Assembly: GCA_040772685.1 (NCBI GenBank) | Contig: JAXGXQ010000004.1 | Coordinates: forward strand, 1-64,000 | Direction: 5' to 3' | Length of the DNA stretch: 64,000 nucleotides | DNA from: JAXGXQ01 sp040772685 | GTDB taxonomy: Bacteria; Bacillota; Clostridia; Saccharofermentanales; UBA5734 | Part shown: piece after piece, positions 42,345 to 50,606 of the stretch | How the letters are laid out: each line of letters starts with the position of its first letter | Position numbering within the stretch: position 1 is the stretch's first letter | Program-made: the position numbers and the translations under genes | Notes under the pieces: model-generated | What the model was told of the DNA's origin: nothing | The model's input: the letters and a program-made list of their open reading frames with translations, nothing else | Database searches by the model: none

Positions 42345-44279
42345 GTGCAACAAGTAGTAGGAATTTTATTGCAAGACGGTGCAAACGGTTTACTTAAGCT
42401 TGATGCGTTTGATGCTGTTCTTGGGCGGGAAATCCATATTCCTGCCAATGCCCTGAATGGTGCGCCGTTCGGCATGAAGGTTGTAGCCGAGCTGCTTTCA
42501 CCTCCTACTGAAACCAGAATAGCCCGCGCGAAAATAATCGAAGTACTGGGCGATCCGGCCAGGCCAGATGTGGCGATTACAGCGATTATCAGACGTTACG
42601 GCATTGCTGAACGCTTTCCTGAACCGGTTTTAGCAGAGGCTGAAGGATTTCCGCTTAATCCCGAGCCGGATACTGTTGCCGCTGAAATTGCGGCAGGCCG
42701 CTCTGACCTGCGGGACTGGAACTGTTTTACTATTGATGGTGCCGATGCCAAGGACCTTGACGATGCTGTTTCAATTGAACGCTTGTCTGGCGGTCGCGTC
42801 CGCCTCGGTGTGCACATCGCGGATGTAAGTCATTACGTTAAAGAAGGCTCTGCGCTGGATCTTGAAGCCCAAAAGCGCGGCAATTCCGTTTATCTGGTGG
42901 ACCGGGTTGTACCGATGCTGCCGCCGCGGCTGTCCAATGGCCTCTGCAGCCTGAATCCCGGCCAGGATCGCTTAGCTCTCAGTGTAATTATGGATTTCGA
43001 TGCCGAAGGTGTTGTAGGAAAAGGTGAGATACTGCGCAGTGTCATTCATAGCAAAGCTCGCACAACCTATGAAGAAGTGCGTGAAACGCTGGAGACAGGT
43101 AAAGTCCTTGCAGACCGGTATCCGGGGTTTCTGGAAGATCTGCAGACGATGCGTACTCTGGCGGAAAAACTTTCTGCACTGCGTTGCGCACGCGGCGCGC
43201 TGGAATTTGAATTCCCTGAGACACGGATTGAACTCGACGAAAATGGCAAGCCGCTTTCAATCGAGCCCTATCCGCTTAGTTTTGCCAACGAGCTGATCGA
43301 ATCATTCATGATCGCTGCCAACGAATTTGTGGCCAGCGAGCTGCAAACCCATCAACTGCCGGGTGTTTACCGGGTTCATGAACTGCCGGACAGAGAAAAG
43401 CTGGAACGATTTACGAATTTAGCTAAAACTCAAGGCATAAAACTGCGTTTCCGTGGTGCGCCTAGGCCGCTTGATCTCTCGCAAGCACTTGAGCAGATTA
43501 AGCATGAACCGGCTGCCCATACATTGTCGCAGTTGCTTTTACGCTCACTGGCCAAAGCCCGCTATTCGCCGGAGAATCTGGGGCATTTTGGCCTGGCGTC
43601 TGAAAATTACTTGCACTTTACCTCGCCGATCCGTCGTTATCCGGATTTATTCGTTCACAGAGTTGTTACCGGATTTCTGACCAGGGACGTGCACCGCAAA
43701 CGCTGGCAGGCTGTGTCTGAAAACGTCGCCGAGAACAGCTCCGAAACTGAACGGGCGGCTGATCAGGCAGAGCGTGACACAATAGAGCAAAAAGCAACAG
43801 AGTACATGGCGGAACGGATTGGCGAAGAGTTCAGTGGCTTCGTTGCCGGTTTCAATAATGCTGGCATTTTTGTCCAGCTGGAGAACACGGTTGAAGGAAT
43901 GATCCCTTACCGCGATCTTGATCAGTATTTTGTTTATGACGAAATCAGGTTGACCGCATCAACTCGTGATGGCCTGTCATCTTTCCATCTCGGCGACCCC
44001 GTGCGGATTCAGGTAGCGAGGGCGGATACTGTAACCCGGCAGATAGACTTTGCCTTACTGGAAGCGCCGGCGATTAACAGTCACCCCCGGGTGCCGATGG
44101 CCACAGGCGGCAAATCCAGCCGCGGCAAGGGCAAGCCGAGTGACAAGAAAAAAGGCAAAAAGTCCAGCGTCAGTGGTAAACGCGCGGTTTTCCCAAGCAG
44201 TGCCAAGGGTGCACCTGATGACAGGAAACGCAGCAAGAACAAAGACAAAACCCGCAAGAAGGACCGCCGGAAAAAATAA
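42345..44279 (+). CDS. rnr: Ribonuclease R
   Basis: A 644-residue RNB-family 3'-5' exoribonuclease. GTG 42345 follows CAGGAGGTGG. Residues 1-90 are the end of a cold-shock-like domain; the usual N-terminal helix-turn-helix is missing, so the protein is shorter than E. coli RNase R. The RNB catalytic motif is FTIDGADAKDLDDAVS with the acidic cluster (about residues 127-142), followed by VHIADVSHYVKEGS. An S1 domain lies at about 487-565 (EEFSGFVAGFNNAGIFVQLE). The last 60 residues form a Lys/Arg/Ser-rich tail. The enzyme degrades structured RNA. Confidence 0.93.
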   Translation: MQQVVGILLQDGANGLLKLDAFDAVLGREIHIPANALNGAPFGMKVVAELLSPPTETRIARAKIIEVLGDPARPDVAITAIIRRYGIAERFPEPVLAEAEGFPLNPEPDTVAAEIAAGRSDLRDWNCFTIDGADAKDLDDAVSIERLSGGRVRLGVHIADVSHYVKEGSALDLEAQKRGNSVYLVDRVVPMLPPRLSNGLCSLNPGQDRLALSVIMDFDAEGVVGKGEILRSVIHSKARTTYEEVRETLETGKVLADRYPGFLEDLQTMRTLAEKLSALRCARGALEFEFPETRIELDENGKPLSIEPYPLSFANELIESFMIAANEFVASELQTHQLPGVYRVHELPDREKLERFTNLAKTQGIKLRFRGAPRPLDLSQALEQIKHEPAAHTLSQLLLRSLAKARYSPENLGHFGLASENYLHFTSPIRRYPDLFVHRVVTGFLTRDVHRKRWQAVSENVAENSSETERAADQAERDTIEQKATEYMAERIGEEFSGFVAGFNNAGIFVQLENTVEGMIPYRDLDQYFVYDEIRLTASTRDGLSSFHLGDPVRIQVARADTVTRQIDFALLEAPAINSHPRVPMATGGKSSRGKGKPSDKKKGKKSSVSGKRAVFPSSAKGAPDDRKRSKNKDKTRKKDRRKK

Positions 44280-44295
44280 AACCGCCATCAGGCGG
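44271..44295 (-). terminator. Terminator of the HPr-like gene
   Basis: On the minus strand CCGCC-TGAT-GGCGG followed by TTTTATTTTTT. It overlaps the rnr stop codon. Confidence 0.82.
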
Positions 44296-44353
44296 CGTAG
44301 GAAACGATAGCAAACGATAAAGAGCAAGTCTATAGGAGCTTCATTTTGCAGGT

Positions 44354-44587
44354 TCAGGCAATATACTGTTTGATCTGCTCACGCAGTGCTTTTTCCTGCT
44401 CTGCGTCGGCGTGACATTCAAGCTGAATCGGCTTGGTCATGTCCAGGCTGAATATGCCCATAATTGATTTCGCGTCAACGATGTAGCGACCAGATGAAAG
44501 GTCGATATCGAAGGGAAACTTGTTCACGATTCTTACGAAATCCTTGACGTCTTGAACCGATTTCAGCATAATATTTAATCTACTCAT
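44354..44587 (-). CDS. HPr-like protein lacking the active-site histidine
   Basis: A 77-residue protein from the ATG at 44587. The fold pattern of HPr is clear: the regulatory-serine region appears as DAKSIMGIFSLDM, equal to the SIMGVMSLG-like segment around Ser46. The phosphocarrier motif GLHARPA of true HPr is absent; that region reads SVQDVKDFVRIVNKFPFDID. Thus it cannot accept phosphate from enzyme I on His15, but it could be a target of HPr kinase at the serine, like Crh. Such proteins are common in Clostridia and their role is unclear. It is divergent from mtaB. Confidence 0.82.
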   Translation of the reverse strand: MSRLNIMLKSVQDVKDFVRIVNKFPFDIDLSSGRYIVDAKSIMGIFSLDMTKPIQLECHADAEQEKALREQIKQYIA

Positions 44588-44707
44588 TCTGTCAATACCC
44601 TTTCGCTGCCAAGTGCTGCTAATAATAAATTGACTAATTGGAAACAAGTATACCGATTCTGGCATGATCCAGCCAGCCTGTCAATATTTTCAGGAAGGAA
44701 TAGTTCT

Positions 44708-46036
44708 ATTAATACTCTGCGCGCTGCTCTATATACATTGGGCTGTAAAACTAATCATTACGAAACAGATGCAGTTGCCGAGCAGTTTCGAAACGCTGGT
44801 TTTGAAATTGTGGCATTTGATCAAGTCGCTGACGTCTATGTTCTCAACACCTGTACTGTAACTGCTGAAGCCGACCGTAAATCGCGTCAGTTCCTGCGGC
44901 GGGCTCGCAGTCTTAACCCGCACGCTCTGGTAGTCGCAATGGGCTGTCATGTTGAACTTGGCACCGACAGCGATACGGCATTTGCTGACATTATTGTCGG
45001 TACCCGCGGCAAATCACGGGTTGTTGACCAGGTTTTAGCTCGCCTTGGCAATTCTGCAACTTCTGGCGCAACAGAAGAAGAGAAAGAAGCAGCAGAAGAT
45101 ATTTTTGAGGAATTCGGAGCTGTAACGCAGCAGTCTGAAACCCGTGCTTATATCAAAATCGAGGATGGCTGCGATAGTTTTTGCACTTATTGCGCCATCC
45201 CCTTTGCCCGTGGCCGTGTGCGCAGCCGCAGTTCAGAACGTGTTATTGAAGAGGCAAGGCAGCTGGCTGCTGCAGGCTTTCGCGAAATTGTCCTGACCGG
45301 CATTCATATCTGTTCCTATGGCTCCGAGCGCGGACGGGCGAGCGAAGCATTGCCTGAACTGGCAGCAGAAATCGGCATGATTAAGGGGATTGAGCGCATT
45401 CGCTTTGGTTCACTTGAGCCGCAGTCAATCACGCCACTATTTGTTGCACGTTGCGCGGAAGTAAAAGGCTTGTGCCCGCATTTTCATCTTTCGCTCCAAA
45501 GCGGCAGTGACGATGTTTTGCGTCGAATGGGCCGAAGTTATAATAAAGACCAATTTCGTGCCGCCGCGCGTTTAGTCCGCGATTTGTTCCCGACAGCCGC
45601 TCTGACTACCGATGTTATGGTTGGCTTCCCCGGCGAAACTGAGGCAATGCATCGCGAAAGCCTGGATTTCGTGCGCGAGATCGGTTTTTCCAGGCTGCAT
45701 GTTTTCCGATATTCTCGGCGTGCCGGCACAGTTGCAGCTGAAATGCCTGCTCAGATTGAGAAAAAAACGTCTGTCAGACGCAGCGGCGAAATGCAGGCTC
45801 TTGGACAAGAACTGGCTCTGGCTTATCATAATCGCCTGCTTGGTCAGCCCCAGAAGGTGCTGACCGAACAAATCCGGTCAGATGGCACAGTAACCGGCTA
45901 TACAGACACTTATGTACCGGTATTGATCGAGGCTGCATCGCAGCTGCAATCTAATCAGCTGGTGGATGTTATACCATTCAGGTGTGATCACGAATTTCTT
46001 TATGCCCGTTATGCAAGTCCACTTGATTCATGTTAA
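44708..46036 (+). CDS. mtaB: tRNA t6A37 methylthiotransferase MtaB
   Basis: A radical-SAM methylthiotransferase that makes ms2t6A in tRNA. The UPF0004 domain begins LRAALYTLGCKTNHYETDAV and holds VLNTCTVTAEAD and VVAMGCHVE (three cluster cysteines). The radical SAM triad is DGCDSFCTYCAIPFARGR. A C-terminal TRAM-like region ends the protein. I place the start at ATT 44708, since AGGAAGGA lies eight bases before it and the product then begins right at the conserved N-terminus. The only standard in-frame start is TTG 44630, which lacks a binding site and would add 26 unconserved residues. Upstream of the ireB-ruvX group, as often seen. Confidence 0.88.
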   Translation: MNTLRAALYTLGCKTNHYETDAVAEQFRNAGFEIVAFDQVADVYVLNTCTVTAEADRKSRQFLRRARSLNPHALVVAMGCHVELGTDSDTAFADIIVGTRGKSRVVDQVLARLGNSATSGATEEEKEAAEDIFEEFGAVTQQSETRAYIKIEDGCDSFCTYCAIPFARGRVRSRSSERVIEEARQLAAAGFREIVLTGIHICSYGSERGRASEALPELAAEIGMIKGIERIRFGSLEPQSITPLFVARCAEVKGLCPHFHLSLQSGSDDVLRRMGRSYNKDQFRAAARLVRDLFPTAALTTDVMVGFPGETEAMHRESLDFVREIGFSRLHVFRYSRRAGTVAAEMPAQIEKKTSVRRSGEMQALGQELALAYHNRLLGQPQKVLTEQIRSDGTVTGYTDTYVPVLIEAASQLQSNQLVDVIPFRCDHEFLYARYASPLDSC

Positions 46037-46107
46037 GATAATTACGATTATAAGCCGATTGAAAGGCACTCAGGCCACAGACCGGCAGATCCTGGAGGTA
46101 ATGACAT

Positions 46108-46359
46108 ATGGCTGAATTTGAAACAACTCGTTTCGAAATGGGAACTGATCGCAGTCGTGAAGCCAAGGATATCATGACAGAGGTTTTGAACGCACTGCGT
46201 GAAAAAGGCTATAACCCGGTTAACCAGCTGGTTGGCTACTTTTTGTCGGGTGACCCTACCTACATCACCAATCATAAAGGCGCACGCGCCGTTATCCATC
46301 GCATGGAACGCGACGAGCTGCTCGAGGTAATAATCCGCGACTACGTCAGCAAACTCTGA
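46108..46359 (+). CDS. ireB: IreB family regulatory phosphoprotein
   Basis: An 83-residue protein that matches the IreB/YrzL family (DUF965) from end to end: TTRFEMGTDRSREAKDIMTE and GYNPVNQLVGYFLSGDPTYI, then DELLEVIIRDYVSKL. In Enterococcus, IreB is phosphorylated on N-terminal threonines by the kinase IreK and affects cephalosporin resistance. Two threonines (TT, about residues 6-7) are present here. The ATG follows CCTGGAGG. In most relatives it precedes ruvX; here an aldo/keto reductase is inserted, overlapping ireB by one base. Confidence 0.95.
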   Translation: MAEFETTRFEMGTDRSREAKDIMTEVLNALREKGYNPVNQLVGYFLSGDPTYITNHKGARAVIHRMERDELLEVIIRDYVSKL

Positions 46360-47360
46360 TGGATGTCCGAGTTCTGGGAAAAAGCGGCATTGCCGTTTCC
46401 CGCCTTTGCTTCGGCACTCTCACTCTAAGTTCCTGCCAGGCCGACCTTGATCCGGAAGCAGGCGCGGAACTGATTCAATATGCCAGTTCCAAAGGTGTAA
46501 ATTTTCTGGATACGGCCGAGCTTTACGAAAATTATGCCACAATCCGCAAAGCGTTGCGCAGGATATCGCAACCTGTTGTAATAGCTTCAAAATCATATGC
46601 CTATGATCGTGAAAGCGCTCGTCAGAGCCTGGAAAAGGCAAGACGGGCGCTTGATTTTGATGTAATTGATATTTTTCTGCTGCATGAGCAAGAAAGCATG
46701 CTTACACTTAAAGGGCATGAACCCGCTCTCGAGTATTATTTGGAAGCAGTTGAGCATGGATTAATTAGAGCTACCGGCATTTCCACGCATGCAGTTGAAC
46801 CTGTGAAAGCCATTACAGCCGCCGTTACCGGTGATTATCGGCTGTGGCAGGAGGCTGAGCTTGATCCAGGTTTATGGCGATACGCTTCTATTATCCATCC
46901 TTTGCTTAATATTTCCGGAATCGGCTTACTGGATGGTACAGCCGCAGACATGCAGGCCGCTGTGGGCGCTGCCCATGACGCCGGCATAGGCATTTACGGC
47001 ATGAAAATGCTGGGCGGCGGCCACCTGCTGCCGCGTTTTCAAGAAGCGGCTGATTGGGCACTTGCCCTGAACTCAACGGATGCTTTCGCAGTGGGAATGC
47101 AATCAAGAGCCGAAATTGACGTCAATGTCGCTTTGTTTGAAGGCAGACCGCTGGCAGCAGCCGACCTGGAGGCTGCCAGCAGTAAACAGCGCCGCCTGCT
47201 GGTTTCTGAGTGGTGCACGGGCTGCGGCAATTGTGTACAGCGATGCCGTTCCGGCGCGCTTACAGTGCGAGATCAACGCGTTGTTTGCGATAGTTCACGC
47301 TGTACTTTATGTGGATATTGCGCAACAGCTTGCCGTGATTTTGTTCTTAAAGTAATCTGA
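46359..47360 (+). CDS. Aldo/keto reductase fused to a 2[4Fe-4S] ferredoxin domain
   Basis: A 333-residue protein. The N-terminal 270 residues are an AKR barrel: VNFLDTAELYENY (Asp and Tyr), VIASKSYAY (Lys) and FLLHEQES (His). The C-terminal 60 residues hold two cluster motifs, CTGCGNCVQRCRSG and CTLCGYCATACRDF, each with four Cys. This AKR-ferredoxin architecture is known in Clostridia and archaea, where substrate is undefined. Its ATG overlaps the ireB stop by one base, so it is co-translated with ireB. It presumably couples carbonyl chemistry to low-potential electron transfer. Confidence 0.92.
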   Translation: MDVRVLGKSGIAVSRLCFGTLTLSSCQADLDPEAGAELIQYASSKGVNFLDTAELYENYATIRKALRRISQPVVIASKSYAYDRESARQSLEKARRALDFDVIDIFLLHEQESMLTLKGHEPALEYYLEAVEHGLIRATGISTHAVEPVKAITAAVTGDYRLWQEAELDPGLWRYASIIHPLLNISGIGLLDGTAADMQAAVGAAHDAGIGIYGMKMLGGGHLLPRFQEAADWALALNSTDAFAVGMQSRAEIDVNVALFEGRPLAAADLEAASSKQRRLLVSEWCTGCGNCVQRCRSGALTVRDQRVVCDSSRCTLCGYCATACRDFVLKVI

Positions 47361-47425
47361 TCATATTGTGTGTTTAAGATACTTTGTCTTTACTACAAGC
47401 TGACTTGATCGAAATGAAAGGATTT

Positions 47426-47863
47426 ATGCAACCCATGAAATGGATGGCCATAGATTACGGAGATGTGCGCATAGGCGTGGCAGTCAGTGACCCGCTTGAA
47501 GTAACCGCTCGCGGCGTGCGCACTGTCAACTGGAAAGGCCGGACGCTGGAATGGGCCGTTACAGAAGTACTTAACCTGATTGAATCCGAACAGGCAGAAG
47601 GCCTGCTTGTGGGCATTCCCCGCCGAACGGATGGCAAGCCGGGTGAATCAGAAGAAAAGGCACGCCGCTTCGCACAACTGCTGCACGAAAAAAGCGGCAT
47701 TGAACCCGTGCTCCAGGACGAGCGCTTTACTACTGTCTTAGCTGGCCGCATTATGCGGGAAGCTGGTATCCGCGGTCCTAAGCAGCGTGATGTGGTAGAC
47801 CAGATCGCCGCGGAAATAATCCTGCGTGAGCATTTGGAAAGACGTCGCAAAGGCTTATGTTGA
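47426..47863 (+). CDS. ruvX: Holliday junction resolvase RuvX (YqgF)
   Basis: A 145-residue RNase H-like protein. Signatures: MAIDYGDVRIGVAVSDPLEV with the first Asp, LLVGIPRRTDGKPGE, VLQDERFTTVLAGRIM with the conserved DER, and RDVVDQIAAEIILREHL with the final Asp. ATG 47426 follows GAAAGGA. Besides a proposed Holliday-junction role, YqgF is known to process 16S rRNA in E. coli. The ireB-ruvX-DUF1292 context is classical. Confidence 0.94.
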   Translation: MQPMKWMAIDYGDVRIGVAVSDPLEVTARGVRTVNWKGRTLEWAVTEVLNLIESEQAEGLLVGIPRRTDGKPGESEEKARRFAQLLHEKSGIEPVLQDERFTTVLAGRIMREAGIRGPKQRDVVDQIAAEIILREHLERRRKGLC

Positions 47864-47865
47864 TA

Positions 47866-47874
47866 TGCTATAAT
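47866..47874 (+). promoter_or_regulatory. Extended -10 element before the first DUF1292 gene
   Basis: TGCTATAAT directly after the ruvX stop; no good -35 at 17 bases. It would give a leader of about 50 bases. Confidence 0.55.
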
Positions 47875-47929
47875 GTTTTGAATACTGCTGAAATTAAGCG
47901 GTAACACCTACTCAGGAGGGTTACAATCG

Positions 47930-48373
47930 ATGTTTAACGAAAATGAAAATACCTGTGGCTGCGGCCATGACGAAGAAAACGAAAAAGTATGCGGCACTGG
48001 CTGCGAAGACGGCGGCTGCTCTTGCGAAGACGAAGCCAACGATTCCTGTGGCTGCGGCTGCGGTTGCGGTGATGAAACTGGCGGTGAAGGCGTTATAACG
48101 ATGACCGATACCGAAACCGGTGAGGAATATTCTTTTGTAATCGCTGACGATTTTGCGATTGAAGACGATCACTACTGTGTTTTGGTTACTATGGATGAAA
48201 ATGATCCGGAACTGGTGATCACTAAGGTCGTTACACTCGAGGACGGGTCTGAAGGCCTGATGAGCCTTGATGATGAAGAATATGACCGGGTTTACACAGA
48301 ATACGAACGCCTCTGTGAGGAAGAAGACGAAGGCGATGAAGACGCGGATGAGGAAACAGAGGAAGAAGAGTGA
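47930..48373 (+). CDS. DUF1292 protein with a Cys/Asp/Glu-rich N-terminal extension
   Basis: A 147-residue acidic protein. The DUF1292 core is at about residues 55-125 (GVITMTDTETGEEYSFVIAD, EYDRVYTEYERLCEEED), like YrzB, whose function is unknown. In front of it lies a 50-residue part with ten cysteines in CxC and CGCGCGCG patterns (TCGCGHDE, VCGTGCED, GGCSCEDE, SCGCGCGCGD), interleaved with acidic residues. This suggests metal binding or redox buffering, which ordinary YrzB proteins lack. The C-terminus ends in a run of Asp and Glu. Ribosome binding site CAGGAGGG. Confidence 0.85.
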   Translation: MFNENENTCGCGHDEENEKVCGTGCEDGGCSCEDEANDSCGCGCGCGDETGGEGVITMTDTETGEEYSFVIADDFAIEDDHYCVLVTMDENDPELVITKVVTLEDGSEGLMSLDDEEYDRVYTEYERLCEEEDEGDEDADEETEEEE

Positions 48374-48683
48374 TTTCCCATCGCCGGTTCGTTCTGAACG
48401 GACCGGCGATGACGATATTCTGACCGTCATTACCGATATAGATAATGGTCGCGAGTACTATATGGCATTTATCGATTCGTTCAGAATCGATAATCGCGAT
48501 TACAGTGTAATGTATAACTACGAGCCGGATGATGGCAGTCACCATGACCCGGAAATCATTATTATGCGCTCCGAGCGCAGTGCGGCCGGTGAGCAGTATT
48601 TTCGCTCCATCAAAAACCACCAGGAGTTAAGTGCCGCCTTCGACGTTTTCTTTCAGCGTTTCGAAGAACAGGGTGGAATTTGA
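48336..48683 (+). CDS. Second DUF1292 protein
   Basis: A DUF1292-like core (DILTVITDIDNGREYYMAFI, YSVMYNYEPDDGSHHDPEII, FFQRFEEQGGI) of about 90 residues. The start is uncertain: ATG 48336 or 48348 lie inside the end of the preceding gene and would give a basic lead of about 20-24 residues; no standard start codon occurs in frame after the upstream stop. It is probably translated by coupling. A strong hairpin lies at the point where the upstream gene ends. Tandem duplication of this family next to ruvX is unusual. Confidence 0.72.
   Translation: MKTRMRKQRKKSDFPSPVRSERTGDDDILTVITDIDNGREYYMAFIDSFRIDNRDYSVMYNYEPDDGSHHDPEIIIMRSERSAAGEQYFRSIKNHQELSAAFDVFFQRFEEQGGI
48380..48410 (+). other. Strong hairpin at the junction of the two DUF1292 genes
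   Basis: ATCGCCGGT / ACCGGCGAT outer stem of nine pairs, with an inner CGTT / AACG stem and a CTG loop. It begins seven bases after the stop of the first gene and has no T-run. It may slow or couple translation of the second gene. Confidence 0.75.
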
Positions 48684-48694
48684 TTGGAGAATAT

Positions 48695-49609
48695 ATGCTG
48701 TGTTCCTGTTTTGAGCCATTTAATCCTGATGACATAGAATCTTACGATCATCATTTTCGTAAAACAGCAAACGAGATTTCCGATTCATTTACGAATAGCA
48801 GAGTCGCCTGGAATCCAGCCTTTAATTATCAGAAGTCTGTTATTGGCGATTTGTTTTGCCTGATCAGTGACGGCGGTGTCTTTACGACGCCGCACATGAC
48901 GATGCCTGTCGGGAAACTTACTGTTGAAGGCCTGCAAAAAGTAATTGATGTGGTAGCGCCGCATTTTGAATGCCAAAACTGGCCTTTCCGGATTCTTTAT
49001 ATTGAAGAACGTGATCTGCCGTTGTTTGATTCTCTGCAAGGCTATAAAGTCAGCTTCAAGCATGATGAATGTTACTCAGACTACATTTATGAAGCTGAAA
49101 GCCTGATGACTCTGGCAGGGAAGGCGCTTCATGCCAAACGTAATCATGTCAACCGTTTTTTTCGAAATTGCCCGGACTTCTCATATGATTCGATAACAAA
49201 AGCAGATGAGGAAGGTTGCCTCGAACTTGTTAATCAGTGGTGCACTGAAAAAGGCATTGACAAGTTGGACATCAGGGACAGCGACTATTTGCCGATTAAA
49301 AACCTGTTTGCCTTTATGGATCAGTTACAAGTTCGCGGCGGTGTAATCCGACTGGGTGAAGAAATAGTTGCATTTGCCATGGGCAGTGCTGCGCGCGATT
49401 TAGGCGTGATTCATTTTGAAAAAGCGCGTACAGACATCGATGGGCTTTATGCTGTAATTAACAAACTGGTTGTGGAACACGAATTTGCTGACTGCACTGA
49501 AATCAACCGGGAAGAAGATATGGGCATTGAGGGACTGCGCAAAGCAAAACAATCCTATGTTCCTAAGCGCATGGTTAAAAAATATGAAGCACTGGTGACG
49601 CGCGAGTAG
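48695..49609 (+). CDS. DUF2156 / phosphatidylglycerol lysyltransferase C-terminal-like protein (GNAT fold)
   Basis: A 304-residue soluble protein from ATG 48695, preceded by TTGGAGA. Features of the DUF2156 family are YEAESLMTLAGKALHAKRNHVNRF with the conserved K-R-N-H stretch, VIRLGEEIVAFAMGSA and FADCTEINREEDMGIEGLRKAKQSY, with PKRMVKKYEAL at the end. These proteins have a tandem GNAT fold like the aminoacyl-tRNA-using lysyltransferase domain of MprF, but lack its membrane part. Donor and acceptor substrates are unknown. Confidence 0.85.
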   Translation: MLCSCFEPFNPDDIESYDHHFRKTANEISDSFTNSRVAWNPAFNYQKSVIGDLFCLISDGGVFTTPHMTMPVGKLTVEGLQKVIDVVAPHFECQNWPFRILYIEERDLPLFDSLQGYKVSFKHDECYSDYIYEAESLMTLAGKALHAKRNHVNRFFRNCPDFSYDSITKADEEGCLELVNQWCTEKGIDKLDIRDSDYLPIKNLFAFMDQLQVRGGVIRLGEEIVAFAMGSAARDLGVIHFEKARTDIDGLYAVINKLVVEHEFADCTEINREEDMGIEGLRKAKQSYVPKRMVKKYEALVTRE

Positions 49610-49634
49610 GAAAAAGTCAAATGAAAGGTACAGC

Positions 49635-50606
49635 ATGCAATACGAGCAGCCAGATAAACCTGATGATATAACCCCGGTTACCGATTGGACCCGGCCGCCG
49701 GTACCTGAGCACCGCCAGAATCGGTTCGGGCTGCGAACCGTTTTTATTCCTCTGGTTTTTATTTTGTTGCATTTGGTGGTGGCTTCTATAGTTGCCACGC
49801 TTTACCTGATAATATTGCTCTTCGTTGCTACGACAACCGGTAATCAGGATATTTTGAACGCTTTTGCTGATCCAGCCAAGATCACACAAATTTTGTCACA
49901 ACACTATCCAATTATTACTGTGCTTTATTCCTTATTTCTTATACCTCTGTACGCGCTTTACCTCTTTTTTGCCAGGCAGCGCAATCCTCAACAGCTGTAT
50001 ATCGAGAAACCTCGCCGGGCAGATCTGCTTTCTGGTTCAGCAATGATCGTTGGTGCGCTCGGCATTACAACCCTTTATATTTCGCTGCTCACCTGGCTGG
50101 CGGATCGGGTTGGCTTTGTTGGCCGTTTAATGGCCGACTACGAGCGCCTGGCCGGTGCTTTCACCCCTGAAGCTGGTTTTTTCTGGCTAATAATGGGCAT
50201 AACTATATTGGCTCCAATTACCGAAGAATTGTTATTCCGCGGCATTGTTCAGGGAGAACTTCGCCGGGTGATGCCGGAATCAATGGCTATTGTTTTGCAG
50301 GCGCTGATCTTCGCTGCCTACCATATGCAACCGGTTCAATCCAGCTACGCGATTTTGCCCGGAATCCTGCTCGGTGTGGCCTACGCCTGGTCGCGCTCAA
50401 TCTGGGTGCCGATTATCATGCACATGGTATTTAATTTTTTCGGCAGTGTTGTACCCGCACTGATTATGGATGATCCCAGGCTGGCGCAGATTGTCACGCT
50501 GGTACAGCTGGCTTTTATTGTCATTGGCGCTTTGGCCGGTTACTATATGTATTTGAACCGTCGACATCAGCCAGTAAAAATCTCTGAAGACAGGAGTATG
50601 TTCTAA
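49635..50606 (+). CDS. CPBP family intramembrane metalloprotease
   Basis: A 323-residue protein with about eight helices. The three CPBP (Abi/CAAX protease-like) motifs are in order: EELLFRGIV (EExxxR, about residue 198), FAAYHMQP (FxxxH, about 231) and HMVFNFFG (HxxxN, about 265). The N-terminal 35 residues are Pro-rich and cytoplasmic. The family cleaves membrane proteins or acts in bacteriocin self-protection. No peptide gene is adjacent. Its stop overlaps the asnA ATG by one base. Confidence 0.9.
   Translation: MQYEQPDKPDDITPVTDWTRPPVPEHRQNRFGLRTVFIPLVFILLHLVVASIVATLYLIILLFVATTTGNQDILNAFADPAKITQILSQHYPIITVLYSLFLIPLYALYLFFARQRNPQQLYIEKPRRADLLSGSAMIVGALGITTLYISLLTWLADRVGFVGRLMADYERLAGAFTPEAGFFWLIMGITILAPITEELLFRGIVQGELRRVMPESMAIVLQALIFAAYHMQPVQSSYAILPGILLGVAYAWSRSIWVPIIMHMVFNFFGSVVPALIMDDPRLAQIVTLVQLAFIVIGALAGYYMYLNRRHQPVKISEDRSMF

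Noticed and set aside
49635..50606. CPBP protease as a bacteriocin immunity gene
   Set aside because: No small double-glycine peptide gene or dedicated exporter is found nearby; the neighbours are metabolic.
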